NCBI RefSeq assembly: GCF_018598225.1
Contig: NZ_JAHESF010000019.1
Location: 59,198 to 123,197, forward strand
DNA length: 64,000 nucleotides
DNA from: Chryseosolibacter histidinae
GTDB lineage: Bacteria; Bacteroidota; Bacteroidia; Cytophagales; Cyclobacteriaceae
Direction of reading: 5' to 3'
The number at the start of each line of letters is the position of its first letter. Position 1 is the stretch's first letter. Of the stretch, positions 9,062-18,648 are shown one piece after another. Under the pieces are notes generated by a model. The model made no database searches, was not told where the DNA came from, and worked only from the letters and a program-made list of their open reading frames with translations. Made by a program: the position numbers and the translations under genes.

Positions 9062-12000
9062 TTAAAATCCCAGATTCAATCCTACCTGATAAGATCTGAA
9101 GTTAGGGAAGGAATAAAGATCGGCTCCCCTTCTGAGCGGATCGTTAAGGTTTGCAGAAGCCTCAGGATCCATACCGGAATAATCGGTGATCGTAAACAGG
9201 TTCCTTCCTGAAAATGTGATCTGGGCATTGCGCAGGATCTTGTTGTTGAACAGTGGCGCCAGGTTGTAGCCCACAGACAGATCTCGCAAACGCAGGAAAG
9301 ATCCTTTCTCTACGAAGTAAGAGTTAACCTGGTTGGTGTTATACAAGCTGTTGTAGTATGCCACAAAAGCACCTGACTCTTCACCAACGGTTACAGACTT
9401 GTCAAAGTCAGCGCTGCGCCGGTCTCTGTAGAGCCACTGGCGGGTGAGGTTGTAAATGTCGTTGCCGTACATCCAGTCGAACTGAAAGGAAATGGTCAGG
9501 TTATTCTTAACGGTGAAGTTGTTAATGAACGACATGTTGAATTTAGGTGTCGGATCACCGATCTGGGTCTGATCGCTGGTGAACATTACAGCCTTGGTGC
9601 TCTTGTTCACCACCATACCATTAACGATAGTATACAATGACTCATCCGCTTCGGCGATATACCTCGCGCCAGTCGGGCCGACTTCCTGCAGATTTCTCAA
9701 AGGACGTTTTCCAAAGAAAGCACCAACGGTAGCACCTTCTCTCAGCACAAACTGTCCTGATCCGCTTGAGCCGATCACTACATCTCTATGGTTTGAGATC
9801 TCTTCAACGATGGTTTGCTGCTTCCCGAAGCGGGTTCCAAAATCCCAGGTCAGGTTTGCCGATGAATACATATGAGCGTCCAGCGCGAACTCAAAACCTT
9901 TTCCATCCAGTGTGAAGGCGTTGTCGCGGATGGTAGAAGACCCGGTTGACGGCGCAACGGCAATATCATAGATCGAGTTCTCAGCTTTCCGTTTCCAGTA
10001 AGTAGCACCCAGCGTGATGCGTTGCAACCAGTTGCCGCTACCCAATGACAGACCGATATCGGTTCCGAATTCTGTTTCCTTGGAAACCTGCACATCGAGA
10101 TTAGGATTGCGTGCACCTGACGGAACAGCAAGATAACCGCCCGTGCCGATGGAACCGGAGTTCAGAATCACAAAGCGGTCGTAGGCCTGAGGCTGTACAC
10201 CTGCTTCGCCATACGCGGCGCGTAATTTAAATTCAAAAATGGAGTTGCTCTTCAGCAATTCGCCAAGCCTGAAGTACGCATCACCACGGGGAAACACGAA
10301 TGCTTTGCTACCGGCACCGAACGCCGAAGAATAGTCAACCCGCACACCACCCGATAATCCGAAGAGTTCTCCGTAATCAACTTTCTGGTTGATCAGATAA
10401 CCGAAGGTCACAAATTCTGTATTGTTCTCGGTAGCGCTTTTTGACGCCGTGGTATTCATTGTATAAGGCGGAAATGGAGCAAAATCAGAGCCCTGTGTGG
10501 TTATATTCTTATACATTCTCTTCCTGTAGTCATAGGCAAAGTGCGTGGACGTTGTGATAGGAAGGTCCATATTAAAGTCCTTTGCAAAGTCAGTGCGTAC
10601 AAAGACTGTGAACAATGAGTTCTGCAACGTTTCATTGTCTCTGTTGTAGGTGATACGTCCTCCACCATTCACAACACTGTATGCGGGTGTGGCCGTATTC
10701 TTCTGATAAGCCGCAAAGTCCTCAAAGTCGTAACGGTAATTATCGATACCGTATTTATAATCAAACTCCACAAACTTCGGCAGTTTGTAGTTAAGGCTTA
10801 CATTCTGGATTATGCGGGTTGTGTTCGCTGAGTAACTCCGGAACTGGTAGTTGTAAAAGGGATTTACCACGTTCTCGATAGCGGGATTCTGGTTAAATAC
10901 ATAGTTGCCTTTTGTATCGATGAATTTCATATCCCACCATCCCGGAGAGTTGATAGCTGTGCCCAAACCACTGGTAACGTTGTTAGCACCTGTAATACCA
11001 CCGGTGTTATTCTCAGAATAGATAATCTGGGTTGATGACCTTACTGAAAATCCCTTGAATACATCTGCGCCAAGGTTCAGGGTGAGGTTGTTTCGATTAT
11101 ATTTTCCATTGAGCACACTCTCCTGATCGAGGCGTGAAATATTGATAGCATAGTCATATTTACCACCTCCACCAGAGATGCCCAGGGTATTGTTGATGGT
11201 TGCCACATTATTTTTGAACAATTGATCCACATGGTCATAGATCTGCTCCATGTAAGGCTTGTTGTTCAAGGTTGTGCCAGTTACTACAGGCTGTTCGGGC
11301 TGAGTCCATATACCATTCTCATCATGTGAAATTCTGGTAGCAGGAACCGAAGATGTCGGAGCTGTTAAAATATAACCTTCGGCATCGGTATTGAACGCAT
11401 GGTACTTGGCAAGCTCAAGGTTGCCCTTGAGAGGATTGTCGACACTATACCGTGTAGACACATCGATCCGTGTGCGTTCATTCCGCTGACCTTTTTTAGT
11501 AAAGATCTGAATCACACCGTTGGCACCTTGCGCACCATAAATAGTGGCGGCGGCGGCACCCTGGATCACCTCTACACGCTCTACGTTAGAGAGGTCAAGG
11601 TCGGCAAGTCGGGAAGACACGTTGGTGGAGCTACCATTGTTATTGTTGCCGGCATTTACCTGAATTCCATCCACCAAAATCATAGGCTGGGTGGTGTTCG
11701 ATCCGTTGAATGAGTTGATACCCCTTAACAGGATGGAAGCCTGCTGACCAGGCTGACCGGAGATGGATTGGATCTGTGCCCCCGCAACTTTTCCGATGAG
11801 CGCCTGATCAAGCGATGCGCTGGGTACTTTGGAAAGATTTTCTGCGCTGACGGACTGTACCGCGATGGCAACTTTCTTTTTGTCTGTCGGCGTTCCAACG
11901 CCGGTTACAACAACTTCCGTGAGTTGGGTAACGTCCATGTCCATCTGTACGTTCACCACGGACTGGCTGCCGATCTCGACTTCCTTGGATCTGAGGCCAA

Positions 12001-12220
12001 TAAAAGAAAACACAAGAATTCCTTCGGAGGGGACACTCAGGGAATAGTTTCCATCGGAGTCGGTTACTGTTCCATTGGTAGTGCTCTTAACGATTACGTT
12101 TACTCCGGGTAGCCCGCTCCCGTCTTCAACGGCGGTAACGCGACCGGTCACGGTTCGCTCTTGCGCTGCTGAATATAGCGCAATAGCTAACGCGAAACAT
12201 GTTAGTAGAAGCTTCTTCAT
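9062..12220 (-). CDS. SusC/RagA-family TonB-linked outer-membrane transporter (pair 1)
   Basis: A TonB-dependent outer-membrane barrel of 1052 residues. It has a signal peptide (MKKLLLTCFALAIALYSAAQ), a carboxypeptidase-regulatory-like domain at about 21-100 (VTGRVTAVEDG, GLPGVNVIVK, DGNYSLSVP), a plug domain at about 105-230 with the SusC signature LLRGINSFNG and VERVEVIQGAAAATIYGAQGANG, then the barrel ending in an aromatic-terminated strand (GLNLGF). It works with SusD pair 1. No glycoside hydrolase, sigma/anti-sigma pair or hybrid sensor is adjacent, so a glycan substrate should not be assumed. The first 60 residues and upstream 290 bases are closely similar to those of the 14199-17288 gene. 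Confidence 0.95.
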   Translation of the reverse strand: MKKLLLTCFALAIALYSAAQERTVTGRVTAVEDGSGLPGVNVIVKSTTNGTVTDSDGNYSLSVPSEGILVFSFIGLRSKEVEIGSQSVVNVQMDMDVTQLTEVVVTGVGTPTDKKKVAIAVQSVSAENLSKVPSASLDQALIGKVAGAQIQSISGQPGQQASILLRGINSFNGSNTTQPMILVDGIQVNAGNNNNGSSTNVSSRLADLDLSNVERVEVIQGAAAATIYGAQGANGVIQIFTKKGQRNERTRIDVSTRYSVDNPLKGNLELAKYHAFNTDAEGYILTAPTSSVPATRISHDENGIWTQPEQPVVTGTTLNNKPYMEQIYDHVDQLFKNNVATINNTLGISGGGGKYDYAINISRLDQESVLNGKYNRNNLTLNLGADVFKGFSVRSSTQIIYSENNTGGITGANNVTSGLGTAINSPGWWDMKFIDTKGNYVFNQNPAIENVVNPFYNYQFRSYSANTTRIIQNVSLNYKLPKFVEFDYKYGIDNYRYDFEDFAAYQKNTATPAYSVVNGGGRITYNRDNETLQNSLFTVFVRTDFAKDFNMDLPITTSTHFAYDYRKRMYKNITTQGSDFAPFPPYTMNTTASKSATENNTEFVTFGYLINQKVDYGELFGLSGGVRVDYSSAFGAGSKAFVFPRGDAYFRLGELLKSNSIFEFKLRAAYGEAGVQPQAYDRFVILNSGSIGTGGYLAVPSGARNPNLDVQVSKETEFGTDIGLSLGSGNWLQRITLGATYWKRKAENSIYDIAVAPSTGSSTIRDNAFTLDGKGFEFALDAHMYSSANLTWDFGTRFGKQQTIVEEISNHRDVVIGSSGSGQFVLREGATVGAFFGKRPLRNLQEVGPTGARYIAEADESLYTIVNGMVVNKSTKAVMFTSDQTQIGDPTPKFNMSFINNFTVKNNLTISFQFDWMYGNDIYNLTRQWLYRDRRSADFDKSVTVGEESGAFVAYYNSLYNTNQVNSYFVEKGSFLRLRDLSVGYNLAPLFNNKILRNAQITFSGRNLFTITDYSGMDPEASANLNDPLRRGADLYSFPNFRSYQVGLNLGF

Positions 12221-12510
12221 AGTATAGATTTAGGTTAATAATCCCTGAATTTATGGTATGTAATACAAAAAGAAAATACCGCACATTGAATTACACATGA
12301 AAGGAAATGCATCCTTTGTACTACAAAACCGAAGATCGTAGTCACGCATGGGCTACTACAACCCTTTGTTTACAGCTGATTTGGTGGTTTTTTGCTTCGT
12401 TAACCCTGTAGCTAACGTTAGGAGGATGTGATATTCGAGACCTCCATTAGATTTCAATTAGAATGCGCAAAATGAGGGAGAGACAGAGAGAGTTTACATG
12501 AACGGTAGAA
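12221..12510 (-). promoter_or_regulatory. Conserved leader upstream of susC pair 1
   Basis: About 290 bases before the susC start align with the region before the second susC at nearly equal spacing. Conserved blocks are 12221-12238 next to the start codon, 12254-12303 (with GGTATG...AATACC arms flanking an A-rich core) and 12446-12510 (with ATTAGAATGC and GTTTACATGAACGGT, plus-strand reading). It probably holds the promoter and a long 5' untranslated region. I see no clear TAnnTTTG box. Confidence 0.6.
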
Positions 12511-12617
12511 TTTTGCTAGGCCTGGGCCGGGCACAACAGCCCCTATAGGCGCAATCACATTAAAATTCAATTAGAAAATTGATTGAGGGAATGTCGACAG
12601 AAAAGGGTCGCCGTAAC

Positions 12618-12652
12618 AAAAAAAGAGACTGCCAAATTTCTTTGACAGCCTC
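12618..12652 (-). terminator. Terminator after the second susCD pair
   Basis: On the minus strand a 12-bp stem (GAGGCTGTCAAA with TTTGGCAGTCTC, two G-T wobbles) closes a GAAA tetraloop and runs into seven Ts. It lies 35 bases past the susD stop at 12687. Together with the leader at 12221-12510 it accounts for most of the 466-base gap. Confidence 0.92.
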
Positions 12653-12686
12653 CCGAAGAGAACTTACTTAAACTTAAACTTACGAG

Positions 12687-14180
12687 TTATCTCCAGCCTC
12701 CGTTGGAAGTGCTCAGACCATCGGCCCTGGCTGTAGTTCCAAAAGTGTAGAACGTCTTTTCTCCAATGGTTTGAAGGAAAGTAGCAGGCAATGGCAGGTG
12801 CAACGGAGTGCCCTTTTGCAAAAGATTCAGCTTTCTCATTTCGAAGAACTGTATGCCCATACCGGTGGTATAAAGCTCTACGTGTCTTTCGTGATGGATC
12901 GCCTTCAGAATATCATCGAGGTTTTCTGCTACCGGAGCGAGTTGTCCCCTGGTAACACGGGTTCCTGCATTGATGATCGCGGCCGCTCCCGGCAGATCTC
13001 CGGCATAGGCTCTTGCTTCGGCCCTGAGAAGATCATTTTCAGCAGTCTTCACCAACGCTTTTACACCCATCCCCCGGAAAGTAGGATATACAGCATCAAG
13101 TGCTTTGTACCTGTAGGCGCTGTAATGATAATATCCCCTCGCAGCGAGGAAGTCATTGGATGCCAGGTATGCAAAATCAGATGTTAAACGTTTATCCAAA
13201 GGATTTGCAGGTTGGGCAGGTTGAGGGAAAGTGGGTGTATCATCCCAGTGCTGCGGCAAAGACGGCTCCATCATATGTGCAACGTACATATCGGTTCTTC
13301 CCCAACCCACCGCTGTTAAATAATAGGTGGCCGCAAAATTCCATCGGTCTGTACCATCCATCTGAATAGTCCAGTCTGCTGTGATGCCAGCGTCTGCATA
13401 AGCTTTCACTTTCGCCCAATCGATGCCGGCAAGCTCAGTCTTGTTTCTGGGGAGGTAAGAAATAAGACGGGCCGCCGAAGTGTTGATCATCTTCTTAAAA
13501 GTAGCACTGGTTACGTTTGCCGGAGTTCCCAGCCAGCTCGCGGGAATGGTGAACGTTTCGTTGGATAAAGCCGAAGCCTCATCAAAATACGCCAGCGCGG
13601 CAGCTGCCACTTCCTGGTAAGGAACAGCGGTTCCAAGAACGGGTTCAACTGTTTTCATGTTATCAACGAGATGCGCCCTGTCATACACCAAAGCGAGATT
13701 CGCGTACGTTGTTCCCAGTATAAATTTTGCAACCGCAGTAGCCCGGGCGTTATCAACGCCGTTGGTGCCGATCTGAACTCCCGAACCAATTGCTTTCAAC
13801 ACATTGGAGGCCGTGAGTATTGCGGAGTACCACTGATCATAAGAATATTTTGTTAGGCCAGCATTGGTATACGTGGGCGCATTGTTCCAGGCCATATCCC
13901 GGGGTTCCCACGACATATCTCTCATACCAAAGTTTCCCCACGAACAGGTTGCATGGTCTGCCGCTACAGCCAGCATCGCATGTACACCACTCGTACTATG
14001 ATCTCCGGTGAAAACTGTATTGTAAAGGCCAGAGGCCACAGCTTCAACATCGGCGCCTGTTTTAAACACCCTTCCAAAATCCGGGTTGTTTCCATTCTCA
14101 ACGTCCAGGTCTCCACAACTGAACAATAACAAACCTGCAGAAGCCAAAGCTGCTACAAGAAATCTGTATATACCTTTCAT
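12687..14180 (-). CDS. SusD-family outer-membrane lipoprotein (pair 2)
   Basis: A 497-residue SusD-like protein with a clear lipoprotein signal: KGIYRFLVAALASAGLLLF then SC, giving a lipidated Cys22. The N-terminal DLDVENGNNPD and LYNTVFTG are in the usual place, and the C-terminal part contains LLRAEARAYAGDLPGAAAIIN and HHERHVELYTTGMGIQFFEMRK, equivalent to the family's terminal helices. The long middle is Trp- and Tyr-rich (SWEPRDMAWNNAPTYTN), which suits an aromatic binding platform. It follows its susC partner by 18 bases and ends before a strong terminator. It is only distantly similar to SusD pair 1, so the two loci probably handle different ligands. Confidence 0.9.
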   Translation of the reverse strand: MKGIYRFLVAALASAGLLLFSCGDLDVENGNNPDFGRVFKTGADVEAVASGLYNTVFTGDHSTSGVHAMLAVAADHATCSWGNFGMRDMSWEPRDMAWNNAPTYTNAGLTKYSYDQWYSAILTASNVLKAIGSGVQIGTNGVDNARATAVAKFILGTTYANLALVYDRAHLVDNMKTVEPVLGTAVPYQEVAAAALAYFDEASALSNETFTIPASWLGTPANVTSATFKKMINTSAARLISYLPRNKTELAGIDWAKVKAYADAGITADWTIQMDGTDRWNFAATYYLTAVGWGRTDMYVAHMMEPSLPQHWDDTPTFPQPAQPANPLDKRLTSDFAYLASNDFLAARGYYHYSAYRYKALDAVYPTFRGMGVKALVKTAENDLLRAEARAYAGDLPGAAAIINAGTRVTRGQLAPVAENLDDILKAIHHERHVELYTTGMGIQFFEMRKLNLLQKGTPLHLPLPATFLQTIGEKTFYTFGTTARADGLSTSNGGWR

Positions 14181-14198
14181 GTTTGTTGCTTTTTTGTT

Positions 14199-17100
14199 TT
14201 ACAAGTTAAATCCTAAAGAGAACGCAACGTTGCGATAGATGGGGTTGGCTCCAATTCCATCAACAGGTTGTCGCAACGTACCAACTTCAGGGTCATATCC
14301 CGAGTATCCTGTAAAGGTGTGCAGGTTCCTGCCTACAGCTTTGATCGAAACACCTTTTATGGTTCCCCTCAGGAATCCGCTGAGAACTTTTGCAGGTATG
14401 GTGTAGCCGATAGCCACTTCCCTTAACTTCATATAGCTCGCATCTTCTACCCAATAGGCATTGGCGAAGTTGGCATCGTACATACCCGCTGTCCAATAAG
14501 AGGCTGCTTTCTTTTTACCTTCCGCCACATTGGTCATATCCTGACGCTTGCTGATGTTGTTAAACGCCAAACGCTGATCGTTACCATTATAAACATCACC
14601 ACCATTTTTCCAGTCGAACAAAATGTAGAGCGTTAGTCCCTTGTAGTTGAATGTGTTGGCGATGCCCATGTTGAATTTGGCATTGCCGTCGCCGATCTTG
14701 CCGGTCCATACCTCACCGTTTTCCCTGTAAAGAATCGGTAGCTCGGCCGTTGTGCCTTCTGTTCCGGCAGGGATCACGTATCCTTCGCTGTTGACCTCAT
14801 AATTGCTGATGGATCCTCCTTCCGGAAGCTGACGCGCCATTTCTTCGAGCGTTCTTACCATTCTGTGACCATGAATGGCGCCATAGCTCTCACCTTGCGC
14901 TATCCTGAACATTTTCTGGTCGCCGCTGGGGGCCTCATCAACATTGGCAATATCTCCTAACCAATACGGCGGGATCGGAAGCTCTGTAATTTCCTGGCGG
15001 ATCCTGGAGAATACAAAATTCGAATTCCATGAGAAGTCGTTTGTCTTCACCCAGTTGGCGCCCAAGGTAAATTCAAGCGTTTTAGATTCGATGGTACCCG
15101 CGTTCCGCCACTGACTGCTGAATCCGTCATTTGCGAACGGAACCAGGGGCACATTCAGAAATTGATCGGTAGTAACCGAGTGCGCATACACTCCTTCAAA
15201 AGTAAATCGCTGAAGGAAATTGGCGTTGAGGCCGAACTCGGTCTCTGCGGTCTGTGAAGGTTTCAGCATGGAGTTACCCCTTTGCCTTGCAACAGCGTTC
15301 CCTTGCGTGAGGGTAAACACCTCGTATTGCCAGGCGAAATTCGGGCGTATACCCGCGGTACCGTGCGCCACCCTCACTTTTAATTCATCTATGCCGGGAA
15401 TGATCACGTCCTGAGAGATGCGGTAAGCGCCTGACAACCTGTAGTAAGGATTCCAGCGGGCATCGGGTCCAAAAAGTGAAGATCCGTCGTAACGGAACAT
15501 GCCATCAAACAAATACCGGTCTTTGTAGTCCAGGCCCAGGATGGCAAAATAGTTTTGTGCTCTTTCTGTTGTCTTTCTCGACGTGGCGTTATTGATCGAC
15601 GGAAAGTTATTGAACTCTTCTATTCCATAAACCTTGAATCCCGTAGCGCTTGCATCTGTATATTCATAGTGACGATCTTCATACAGGTAAGAGAGCTTGG
15701 ACTTAATGATCAGGTCACCCAGCTGCTTATTCAAGTTGAGGGTAATTTGCGTATTGGCCGTCACTGTTTCGCTGTTCTCATGCGTCAGTCCACCGCCCGT
15801 ATACGCGTTCGAAGTGTTCCATGTATCCCTGGGATTGATCAATTCCCTCTTGTAGTTTTCAATCTCGAATGTTTGAGTCACATCGAGGTTAACCCAGCTG
15901 GCGAAGTTGACATTGGCCGTGTAGTTACCCAACCAGCGGCGGGTGGTCCTGTTGTCTTTCTGTTTGTAAAGACTGTACAACGGATTGGTCACTTCACCGT
16001 TAAAATGGTTCACTCTTAAATTATAAGGCTGACCATCCGGATTGAGTGCGAACAGATCGACATCTTTTTCCATACGCGATACCGCATAGAAGATGCCTGA
16101 TGGCTGCTCTACTTTTCTGTTGATATACAGATTGCTTGCACTTACGGTTAACCAATCGTTGAGGTGCTGATCAATATTGAAACGGAAGTTTTGACGTGAA
16201 TATCCGTCGCGGTATTGTACTACACCCTCCTGAGAATTGTTTTCAAAAGACAGGAAGATGTTATTCTTATCTGTTCTGTTGGATACACCGATATAGTTGG
16301 TCATTGTTTGGCCCGTCTGAAATACGTCAGCAGGATTAAAACGCCTTACGCCATACGGGTTGTCCATGTAGCCATCGGTATCGATCGATCTGGATCCGGT
16401 AATACCTGCGTTGTAACCACTGGTATAACCTGCAGGGTAAGTAACGCCAGCGTACTTTGTGTACTGACCTTGGTAGTCTTCCCAATCGGGCGCAAGTCTG
16501 TACAGATGAGACTCTGCTGTTTTCAGGTAATGCTGAAGGCTTTGAAAACCTATTTCGTTTCTGATCGTGATCTGTGGCGATCCGCTGGGACCATTTTTTC
16601 CCCGCTTGGTGGTAATAGAAATTACGCCGCTACCGGCACGGGAACCGTACAAGGCAGAAGCCGCGGCACCTTTGATCACCTCCATAGACTCCACATCATC
16701 AACGTTGATGTCGGCAAGACTGCCATTCATGATGATGCCGTCAATCAAGATAAGTGGCGATGCGCTTACGTTCAGAACGTTATCACCCCTGAGGAGGATA
16801 TCCGCCTGTTGTCCTGGCGCGCCACCCACGGAAGATGTACGCAGGCCGGCCACTTTTCCGGTCAAGGCTGAAGCCAGTGAGAGGGCTGGTACGGCCGTGA
16901 GCTGTGCCTCACCAACTTTTGTTACTGACACGGTCATTTTTTCCCTGGTAGTAGCACCGGCAACGCCAGATACAATGATCTCGCTGAGCTGCGTTACATC
17001 CAGGCCGAGTGACACATTAACAATAGTGCGATCACCAATTTCGATTTCTTTGGATTCGAGTCCGATAAAGGTGAAGATCAGGGAACCGCCGGAAGGTGGG

Positions 17101-17288
17101 ATGGTGAGACTGTACTTTCCGTCGGCGTCGGTAGACGTACCGGTGGTGCTGCCTTTTAAAACAACGTTCACACCGGGTAAAACACTGCCGTCCTCTGTGG
17201 ACGTGACTGTTCCGCTTATCGTTCGCTCTTGCGCTATTGAATATAGGGCAATGGCTAACGAGAAGCATGTTAGTAGAAGCTTCTTCAT
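14199..17288 (-). CDS. SusC-family TonB-linked outer-membrane transporter (pair 2)
   Basis: A 1029-residue TonB-dependent transporter organised like pair 1: signal peptide MKKLLLTCFSLAIALYSIAQ, a carboxypeptidase-regulatory-like domain at 21-100 (ISGTVTSTEDG, LPGVNVVLKGSTTGT), a plug domain (ILLRGDNVLN, VESMEVIKGAAASALYGSRAGSGVISITTKRG) and a barrel ending VAFSLGFNL. The signal peptides of the two susC genes differ at only two positions while the barrels are far apart. This points to an old duplication with the 5' region kept similar. The AAASALYGSRAGSGVI stretch is the classic SusC plug motif. Confidence 0.95.
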   Translation of the reverse strand: MKKLLLTCFSLAIALYSIAQERTISGTVTSTEDGSVLPGVNVVLKGSTTGTSTDADGKYSLTIPPSGGSLIFTFIGLESKEIEIGDRTIVNVSLGLDVTQLSEIIVSGVAGATTREKMTVSVTKVGEAQLTAVPALSLASALTGKVAGLRTSSVGGAPGQQADILLRGDNVLNVSASPLILIDGIIMNGSLADINVDDVESMEVIKGAAASALYGSRAGSGVISITTKRGKNGPSGSPQITIRNEIGFQSLQHYLKTAESHLYRLAPDWEDYQGQYTKYAGVTYPAGYTSGYNAGITGSRSIDTDGYMDNPYGVRRFNPADVFQTGQTMTNYIGVSNRTDKNNIFLSFENNSQEGVVQYRDGYSRQNFRFNIDQHLNDWLTVSASNLYINRKVEQPSGIFYAVSRMEKDVDLFALNPDGQPYNLRVNHFNGEVTNPLYSLYKQKDNRTTRRWLGNYTANVNFASWVNLDVTQTFEIENYKRELINPRDTWNTSNAYTGGGLTHENSETVTANTQITLNLNKQLGDLIIKSKLSYLYEDRHYEYTDASATGFKVYGIEEFNNFPSINNATSRKTTERAQNYFAILGLDYKDRYLFDGMFRYDGSSLFGPDARWNPYYRLSGAYRISQDVIIPGIDELKVRVAHGTAGIRPNFAWQYEVFTLTQGNAVARQRGNSMLKPSQTAETEFGLNANFLQRFTFEGVYAHSVTTDQFLNVPLVPFANDGFSSQWRNAGTIESKTLEFTLGANWVKTNDFSWNSNFVFSRIRQEITELPIPPYWLGDIANVDEAPSGDQKMFRIAQGESYGAIHGHRMVRTLEEMARQLPEGGSISNYEVNSEGYVIPAGTEGTTAELPILYRENGEVWTGKIGDGNAKFNMGIANTFNYKGLTLYILFDWKNGGDVYNGNDQRLAFNNISKRQDMTNVAEGKKKAASYWTAGMYDANFANAYWVEDASYMKLREVAIGYTIPAKVLSGFLRGTIKGVSIKAVGRNLHTFTGYSGYDPEVGTLRQPVDGIGANPIYRNVAFSLGFNL

Positions 17289-17289
17289 T

Positions 17290-17570
17290 AGTATAGGTTT
17301 AGGTTAAGTCTATACCCCAATTTACGGTATGCAATACAAAAAGAAAATACCGCACATTGAATTACTCATGAAATAAAATATGCCATTTATATCATAAAAC
17401 AGAAGATTATAAATCACCTACTCCGATTGTTTAAGGTGATTTTGCCAGTTTTTTGCCGCCAACCCGGGCGCTAAAATTCGGTAGATCCAGTGCGTGAGAC
17501 CACATTAGATTTTGATTAGAAATGCAGAAATTGAGGGGAAGACGGAGGGGGTTTACATGAACGGTGGAAA
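17290..17570 (-). promoter_or_regulatory. Conserved leader upstream of susC pair 2
   Basis: This is the partner of the region at 12221-12510. The matching blocks are 17290-17307, 17325-17372 and 17503-17570. The GGTATG...AATACC element in the middle block is almost identical between the two copies, with a single change in the first arm. Confidence 0.6.
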
Positions 17571-17573
17571 ATT

Positions 17574-17660
17574 AGAAGTCAGGAGCCAGGAGTCAGGAGC
17601 CAGAAGAGGCAGGATTTAGAAGGAGTAAGGAGTAAGAATTAAGGAGTAAGAAGGAGGCGT
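17574..17660. repeat. Purine-rich heptamer tandem repeat
   Basis: The stretch reads in 7-base units: AGAAGTC, AGGAGCC, AGGAGTC, AGGAGCC, AGAAGAG, then TTAGAAG, GAGTAAG, GAGTAAG, AATTAAG, GAGTAAG. One strand is almost pure purine. The same unit types recur at 63438-63496 and 63730-63800, about 46 kb away. It lies between the susC leader and the rpmA terminator. Confidence 0.8.
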
Positions 17661-17697
17661 AAAAAATAAAGGCCGATCCTGTTTTGCAGGAACGGCC
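17661..17697 (-). terminator. Terminator after rpmA
   Basis: On the minus strand GGCCGTTCCTGC and CAGGATCGGCC form a stem with a small internal mismatch around a short A loop, followed by TTTATTTTTT. It lies 26 bases past the rpmA stop. Confidence 0.88.
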
Positions 17698-17723
17698 TCA
17701 ATATTATTAAGGAGAATGCTTTC

Positions 17724-17987
17724 TTAAGCTTCGGCCATGGGTTGAACCGATACGAAAGATTTGTTCTCTCTTCCTTTCTTAAAAACAACAACACCGTTGG
17801 TCAGTGCAAAGAGTGTGTGGTCTTTGCCGATGCCTACGTTCTGTCCGGGGTGATGTTTGGTGCCGCGCTGGCGTACGATGATGTTGCCTGCAATTACTTT
17901 CTGGCCACCGTAGATCTTGATACCAAGTCGTTTGCTTTCTGATTCGCGACCGTTCTTTACTTTACCTTCGCCTTTTTTATGTGCCAT
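17724..17987 (-). CDS. rpmA: 50S ribosomal protein L27
   Basis: L27 sits at the peptidyl-transferase centre of the 50S subunit. The 87-residue protein begins MAHKKG, so it has the plain form without the cleavable N-terminal extension known from Firmicutes. Typical stretches are [34 protein letters not shown] and [19 protein letters not shown]. It is the second gene of the rplU-rpmA pair and is followed by a strong terminator. Confidence 0.98.
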   Translation of the reverse strand: MAHKKGEGKVKNGRESESKRLGIKIYGGQKVIAGNIIVRQRGTKHHPGQNVGIGKDHTLFALTNGVVVFKKGRENKSFVSVQPMAEA

Positions 17988-18071
17988 GGTTAACCGGGAT
18001 TTTGGGATTTACAGGACTGCAGGATTCCTGCTCCTTGATAAATCTAATGTTAGTAATTCAATTTTTTTCGC

Positions 18072-18119
18072 CTGTTGTCAATTGTCCCGATAGCTATCGG
18101 GATTGCCAACTGTCAACTC
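18072..18119. repeat. Heptamers flanking a 16-base palindrome
   Basis: The rplU-rpmA gap holds the perfect palindrome CCCGATAGCTATCGGG at 18086-18101. It is flanked by 7-base units (CTGTTGT, CAATTGT on the left; GATTGCC, AACTGTC, AACTCT on the right). The same palindrome, again flanked by heptamers, lies at 29696-29711. It is inside the ribosomal-protein transcript and has no T-run, so it is unlikely to be a terminator. Confidence 0.8.
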
Positions 18120-18120
18120 T

Positions 18121-18429
18121 TTAACCGATGTTCTCGATTTGTACTTTGGTGAATTGCTGGCGGTGGCCATTTTTCACCTGGTACCCTTTTCTGCGTTTCT
18201 TTTTGAAGACAATCACCTTGTTGCCTTTTACGTGCTCCAGGATCTTACCTGAAACAGTGATTCCTTTAACAGTAGGGGCGCCAATATTGACCTTACCTCC
18301 ATCGTCAGTGAGAAGCACGTTATCAAATTTTACAGATGAACCTGCTTCGCCTTCCAATTTAGGGGCATAGATATATTGATCTTTAGCCACTTTGAACTGT
18401 TTTCCGGCAATGTTTACAATTGCGTACAT
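18121..18429 (-). CDS. rplU: 50S ribosomal protein L21
   Basis: L21 binds 23S rRNA near L20. The start at 18429 gives MYAIVNIAGKQFKVAKDQYIY, the conserved N-terminus; the frame is open 11 codons further upstream but that part is not conserved. The 102-residue length is usual. The C-terminal KVIVFKKKRRKGYQVKNGHRQQFTKVQI is the L21 signature region. It is first in the rplU-rpmA operon; the 392-base gap to nrdB on the other strand must hold both promoters. Confidence 0.97.
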   Translation of the reverse strand: MYAIVNIAGKQFKVAKDQYIYAPKLEGEAGSSVKFDNVLLTDDGGKVNIGAPTVKGITVSGKILEHVKGNKVIVFKKKRRKGYQVKNGHRQQFTKVQIENIG

Positions 18430-18648
18430 AGCTTTTTCAAAATAGGACTGCAAAGGTAACAAAAGAATCGGGATTTCAGTCTGGGGCCTTAAGAATTTTG
18501 GAACGGTTTCACAACAAAAACGAACCGTCAGTACAAAAAAATATTTTTTACGAAATCAGGCCTTTATTACACTGAAACAAAGGACTGACCAGACGGCGTA
18601 TAAACGGCTATTTTACAGTAACTTATCTTCCACAAAACATCAACAAAG

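Noticed and set aside
12221..12510. Known riboswitch class in the susC leader
   Set aside because: I could not match the conserved blocks to any riboswitch consensus I know.
18086..18101. Palindrome as a terminator between rplU and rpmA
   Set aside because: No T-run follows, and rplU and rpmA are expected to be co-transcribed.
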